Of a DNA stretch of 64,000 nucleotides, positions 60,561-64,000 are shown in pieces (the first letter of the stretch is position 1; every line of letters begins with the position of its first letter). This DNA comes from an uncultured Bacteroides sp. Lineage in GTDB: Bacteria; Bacteroidota; Bacteroidia; Bacteroidales; Bacteroidaceae. A program made the position numbers and the translations under genes. The DNA lies in the NCBI GenBank assembly GCA_900552075.1, contig URYL01000001.1, positions 124,001 through 188,000 of the forward strand, read 5' to 3'. The notes beneath the pieces are model-generated. The model saw nothing but the letters and a program-made list of their open reading frames with translations. It was not told where the DNA came from and made no database searches.

Positions 60561-61699
60561 AAACGCCGGAAACCACTTATCACCACCTCATCGACTCATT
60601 TACCCGACAGGAAGTCTGCTTTGCCTTGTACCGACTCCCGTGGACAGACGAGCCGATTCTTGTCATGCAGGAAGAAGGAGAGCCTACCTTCTTGTCTAAT
60701 TTAGAGGCCCTCGACCAAAAGAAAGGCTTTCTTCTGGCCCCTTTCCAACTGACCGAGGCACGTCCGGCAGCACTGATTCAACCGGATATCGTGGCACATG
60801 ACTGGGAAAATATCAAACAGGCCTTGCAAGAATGGAGTCATCGCCACAAGGAATATACCGTGGAGTTACCCGCTCTCCAGCCAGAGAAGACGGCTCCTGT
60901 CACACAGACTTCCGAAAAAGAAGAAAAGGAACGCTATACTGAAACCTTCAGCCGCTTCATCTTGACACTGAAGGAAAAACAGTTCCGTAAACTGGTGCTT
61001 TCCAGAAGCACTACCCATGCGCTCCCCCCACAGTTTTCTCCATTGGCTACATTCATACAGGCCTGCAACAACTATCCGCGCATGATGATTTCCTTGTGCC
61101 ACACTCCTTCTACTGGTACCTGGATAGGTAGTACCCCCGAAATCATCCTCAGTGGGCACGAAAAAGAATGGCACACCGTAGCCTTGGCCGGCACCATGCC
61201 CATGCAGGGAGAAACCATGCCTACAGAATGGAGCAAGAAAAACCAGGAAGAGCAGGCATTCGTAGGAGAATACATCCGCAAGACCGTCAAAAAGTTCGGC
61301 ACCAAACTGACCGAGAAAGGACCTTATACAGCCCGCGCCGGCCAGTTGGTACACCTGAAAACTGATTTTCATTTCTGCCTGAAGGATACCGACCATCTGG
61401 GCCACATACTTCAGGAACTACATCCCACACCCGCTGTCTGCGGTCTGCCTAAGGAAGAAGCCTATCGGTTCATTCTACAGACCGAACCGCACGACAGACT
61501 CTTCTATTCCGGCATCATCGGATGGATAGACCCAGAGGGTGATACCACCCTTTACGTCAACCTTCGCTGCATGCACCTGGAAGAAAATACGGCTACCCTC
61601 TATGCCGGAGGCGGCATCCTGACAGACTCCACGGCCGATTCCGAATGGGAAGAAACGCAGCAGAAAATGAATACCATGCGCAATATTCTGTCAATCTAA
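60557..61699 (+). CDS. menF: Isochorismate synthase
   Basis: 380 residues from MKTPETTYHH, start overlapping the thioesterase stop (ATGA); the upstream frame to 60353 lies inside the previous gene. Chorismate-utilising fold: LTLKEKQFRKLVLSRST, STGTWIGSTPEIILSG, VALAGTMP, GPYTARAGQLVHLKTDF and the C-terminal ENTATLYAGGGI. It isomerises chorismate to isochorismate, the entry to menaquinone. Confidence 0.92.
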   Translation: MKTPETTYHHLIDSFTRQEVCFALYRLPWTDEPILVMQEEGEPTFLSNLEALDQKKGFLLAPFQLTEARPAALIQPDIVAHDWENIKQALQEWSHRHKEYTVELPALQPEKTAPVTQTSEKEEKERYTETFSRFILTLKEKQFRKLVLSRSTTHALPPQFSPLATFIQACNNYPRMMISLCHTPSTGTWIGSTPEIILSGHEKEWHTVALAGTMPMQGETMPTEWSKKNQEEQAFVGEYIRKTVKKFGTKLTEKGPYTARAGQLVHLKTDFHFCLKDTDHLGHILQELHPTPAVCGLPKEEAYRFILQTEPHDRLFYSGIIGWIDPEGDTTLYVNLRCMHLEENTATLYAGGGILTDSTADSEWEETQQKMNTMRNILSI

Positions 61700-61714
61700 A
61701 ACGTATAAAGAATC

Positions 61715-63376
61715 ATGTACACAGATAAAAAAAATATCCTGCAGCTGATGGCCTTGCTGAAGGCCCACCGGATACAGAAAATAGTGTTGTGCCCTGGAAG
61801 CCGCAACATTCCGATTGTACAAACCCTGACCAACATGCCGGAATTCACCTGCTACCCGGTGACCGACGAACGCAGTGCCGGATTCTTTGCCTTGGGACTG
61901 GCCCTGAACGGTGGCAGTCCGGCAGCGGTCTGCTGCACCTCGGGTACAGCTTTGCTGAACCTGCATCCAGCCGTGGCCGAAGCCTTCTACCAGCAAGTAC
62001 CGCTCGTAGTCATTTCAGCCGACCGTCCTGCGGCATGGATTGGACAGATGGACGGACAAACCCTTCCTCAACCTGGCGTATTCGGTGGTCTGGTCAAGAA
62101 ATCAGTCAACTTGCCGGAAGTACAGACGGAAGAAGACGAATGGTACTGCAACCGCCTCATCAACGAAGCTCTCATGGCACTAGACCACCATGGGAAAGGG
62201 CCTGTACATATTAACGTGCCCATCAGTGAGCCTTTCTTCAAACTTCCGGTGACAGAACTTCCTGAGGCCAGGGTAATTACCCGCTACCAGGGGCTGAACG
62301 TGTACGACAAGGACTACCAGCCACTCATCGACCGCCTGAACCGCTACCAACGGCGCATGGTGGTAGTGGGGCAGATGAACCTGATATATCTGTTCGACAA
62401 GAAATATACCAAGATGCTCTACAAGCATTTTGCCTGGTTTACCGAGAACATCAGCAACCAGACCATTCCGGGACAGCCCATCCGCAACATCGAACCCTTG
62501 CTCTGCTCCATGGATTTTGAGGCCCAGCAAAAGATGCGCCCGGAACTGCTCATCACCTATGGCGGACACATCATTTCCAAACGGCTCAAGAAATTCCTTC
62601 GCCGTCATCCGCCGATAGAGCACTGGCACGTGGCTCCCGACGGACAAGTGGCCGACCTCTTCGGCTGTCTGACCACCGTCATCGAAATGGACCCGTTTGA
62701 ATTCCTTGAAAAGATTGCACCGATGATGGACAGCCGTACTCCGGAATACCCGCGCGCCTGGGAGGCTTTATCCAAGCAGATTCCACAGGCAGAATTCCCC
62801 TACTCCGAGATGAGTGCCATCGGGAAAGTCATCGGCCACCTGCCGACCCCTTGTTCGCTGCACCTGGCCAACAGCTCCACCGTGCGCTATGCCCAACTGT
62901 TTCCTCTCCCTCAGGAAGTAGAAGTCTTGTCCAACCGGGGAACCAACGGCATTGAGGGTTCCTTGTCTACGGCCCTCGGTTACGCCACGGCCTCCGACAA
63001 GCTCAACTTCATCTTCATCGGCGACCTGAGCTTCTTCTACGACATGAATGCGCTCTGGAATGCCAACTACGGAAGTAACGTGCGCATCCTCCTGCTCAAC
63101 AACGAAGGAGGAGAGATCTTCCATGCTCTTCCGGGACTGGAGATGCAGGAGAACAGCCGCCGCTTCATTACGGCCACGCACCGCACCTCGGCCAGAGCTT
63201 GGGCCGAAGACCGCGGTTTCCAGTATCTTTCTGCCCATAACGACGAGGAACTGGACCGGGCGGTAGAAACTTTCACCCAGCCTTCCATCACTTCACAACC
63301 GATGCTGCTCGAAGTATTTACGGAGAAAGACAAGGACATTGAGCACCTGAAAACGTATTATCACAACTTAAAATAA
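61715..63376 (+). CDS. menD: SEPHCHC synthase (MenD)
   Basis: 553 residues, thiamine diphosphate enzyme. N-terminal LCPGSRNIPIVQTL, RSAGFFALGLAL; ThDP/Mg site in GTNGIEGSLSTALGYA and FIGDLSFFYDMNALWN. It joins isochorismate and 2-oxoglutarate to 2-succinyl-5-enolpyruvyl-6-hydroxy-3-cyclohexene-1-carboxylate. It starts 15 bases after the menF stop. Confidence 0.95.
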   Translation: MYTDKKNILQLMALLKAHRIQKIVLCPGSRNIPIVQTLTNMPEFTCYPVTDERSAGFFALGLALNGGSPAAVCCTSGTALLNLHPAVAEAFYQQVPLVVISADRPAAWIGQMDGQTLPQPGVFGGLVKKSVNLPEVQTEEDEWYCNRLINEALMALDHHGKGPVHINVPISEPFFKLPVTELPEARVITRYQGLNVYDKDYQPLIDRLNRYQRRMVVVGQMNLIYLFDKKYTKMLYKHFAWFTENISNQTIPGQPIRNIEPLLCSMDFEAQQKMRPELLITYGGHIISKRLKKFLRRHPPIEHWHVAPDGQVADLFGCLTTVIEMDPFEFLEKIAPMMDSRTPEYPRAWEALSKQIPQAEFPYSEMSAIGKVIGHLPTPCSLHLANSSTVRYAQLFPLPQEVEVLSNRGTNGIEGSLSTALGYATASDKLNFIFIGDLSFFYDMNALWNANYGSNVRILLLNNEGGEIFHALPGLEMQENSRRFITATHRTSARAWAEDRGFQYLSAHNDEELDRAVETFTQPSITSQPMLLEVFTEKDKDIEHLKTYYHNLK

Positions 63377-63383
63377 CCATATT

Positions 63384-64000
63384 ATGTCACAACCCAGAGA
63401 ATGGAAAACCATCAAAGAATACCAGGATATTCTGTTTGATTTCTATCATGGTATTGCCAAAATTACCATCAACCGTCCGCGATATAGAAACGCATTTACC
63501 CCAACCACTACTTCTGAAATCAGCGATGCCCTGCTCATCTGCCGTGAGTGCCAAGACATCAACGTGGTAGTACTGACTGGAGCCGGCGACAAGGCCTTCT
63601 GCTCCGGCGGCGACATGCACGTGAAAGGTCACGGAGGTTATGTAGGTACCGATGGGGTACCCCGCCTGAATGTGCTCGACGTACAGAAACAGATTCGCTC
63701 CATCCCGAAACCGGTCATTGCCATGGTCAACGGATATGCCATCGGCGGCGGACACGTGCTCCACGTGGTCTGCGACTTGACCATCGCTTCTGAAAATGCC
63801 ATCTTCGGACAGACAGGTCCTCGGGTGGGCAGCTTCGATGCCGGATTCGGCTCTTCTTACCTGGCCCGCATTGTGGGGCAGAAAAAGGCTCGCGAAATCT
63901 GGTTCCTCTGCCGTCAGTACTCTGCCCAGGAAGCTCTGGAAATGGGACTGGTGAACAAGGTGGTACCTTTTGACCAGTTGGAAGACGAAGTAGTGGAATG
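63384..64000 (+). CDS. menB: 1,4-dihydroxy-2-naphthoyl-CoA synthase, N-terminal part
   Basis: The ATG at 63384 opens a frame that continues beyond the window (about 205 residues seen). Crotonase fold: INRPRYRNAFTPTT, GAGDKAFCSGGDM with the oxyanion hole, NGYAIGGGHVLHVVCDL, GPRVGSFDAGFGSSYLARIVG. It closes the naphthoquinone ring from o-succinylbenzoyl-CoA. It starts 7 bases after menD, so the menaquinone operon runs on past the right edge; menC and menE are expected further on. Confidence 0.95.
   Translation, partial: MSQPREWKTIKEYQDILFDFYHGIAKITINRPRYRNAFTPTTTSEISDALLICRECQDINVVVLTGAGDKAFCSGGDMHVKGHGGYVGTDGVPRLNVLDVQKQIRSIPKPVIAMVNGYAIGGGHVLHVVCDLTIASENAIFGQTGPRVGSFDAGFGSSYLARIVGQKKAREIWFLCRQYSAQEALEMGLVNKVVPFDQLEDEVVE

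Overview
The window is chromosomal DNA from a member of the Bacteroidales, most likely Bacteroides or Phocaeicola. The evidence is the gene content (type III glutamine synthetase, glutamine-dependent AsnB, LL-diaminopimelate aminotransferase, SurA/PpiD-like protein, CNNM/CorC protein, large PurF-like protein, LytTR two-component system) and the promoters. Many genes are preceded by the Bacteroidetes -7 box TAnnTTTG, sometimes with TTTG 19-21 bases further upstream, and few have strong Shine-Dalgarno sequences. No tRNA, rRNA, CRISPR array, insertion sequence or integrase was seen.

Layout. (1) 1-6.6 kb: the end of valS; a leftward ECF sigma / anti-sigma operon with two exported proteins; a 31-codon gene behind a long structured leader with an exact FNR-type box upstream; a leftward pair of a conserved small acidic protein and a metallo-beta-lactamase-fold hydrolase; a lipoprotein. 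(2) 6.7-13 kb: secA and a coupled pair, an alkaline-phosphatase-superfamily protein that has lost its catalytic residues and a DUF4105 membrane protein. (3) 13.1-20.7 kb: a rightward envelope cluster, coaX - porin-like protein - TPR protein - lptC - CNNM/CorC - PpiD. (4) 20.7-27.1 kb: an orphan ATP-grasp-like protein, then the ammonium module porin - P-II - amtB - glnN (GS III). (5) 27.2-37.9 kb: an accessory stretch with a duplicated BspA-type repeat protein, a YdeI-like protein, an AraC-regulator remnant, an AT-rich PDZ protein, a double-GNAT protein coupled to a three-domain HEAT/Cdd1/DUF3795 protein, a membrane TPR regulator and a lipoprotein. A precise 22-bp-period palindrome array lies between the last two divergent transcription units. 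(6) 37.9-49.8 kb: a leftward operon gltB-gltD-asnB-dapF-dapL and the divergent purF-like gene. (7) 49.9-60 kb: an AAA ATPase with an altered Walker B, the highly codon-biased pyruvate:ferredoxin oxidoreductase, a YfcE-like phosphodiesterase, a DUF5723 outer-membrane protein, and a LytS/LytTR-type two-component pair. (8) 60.1 kb to the end: the menaquinone operon (hotdog thioesterase, menF, menD, menB, running off the window).

How it works together: regions 4 and 6 together form an ammonia-assimilation set (uptake through the porin and AmtB, sensing by P-II, fixation by GS III and GOGAT, distribution by AsnB, Dap enzymes and a PRPP amidotransferase). The accessory stretch lies between the two halves, which suggests an insertion hot spot. 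Most of the window is ordinary housekeeping. The parts I consider least explained are the structured leader plus micro-ORF near 3.6-4.0 kb, the 22-bp palindrome array near 35.2 kb, the pseudo-phosphatase/DUF4105 pair, the E-to-Q Walker B AAA protein and the HEAT/Cdd1/DUF3795 fusion.
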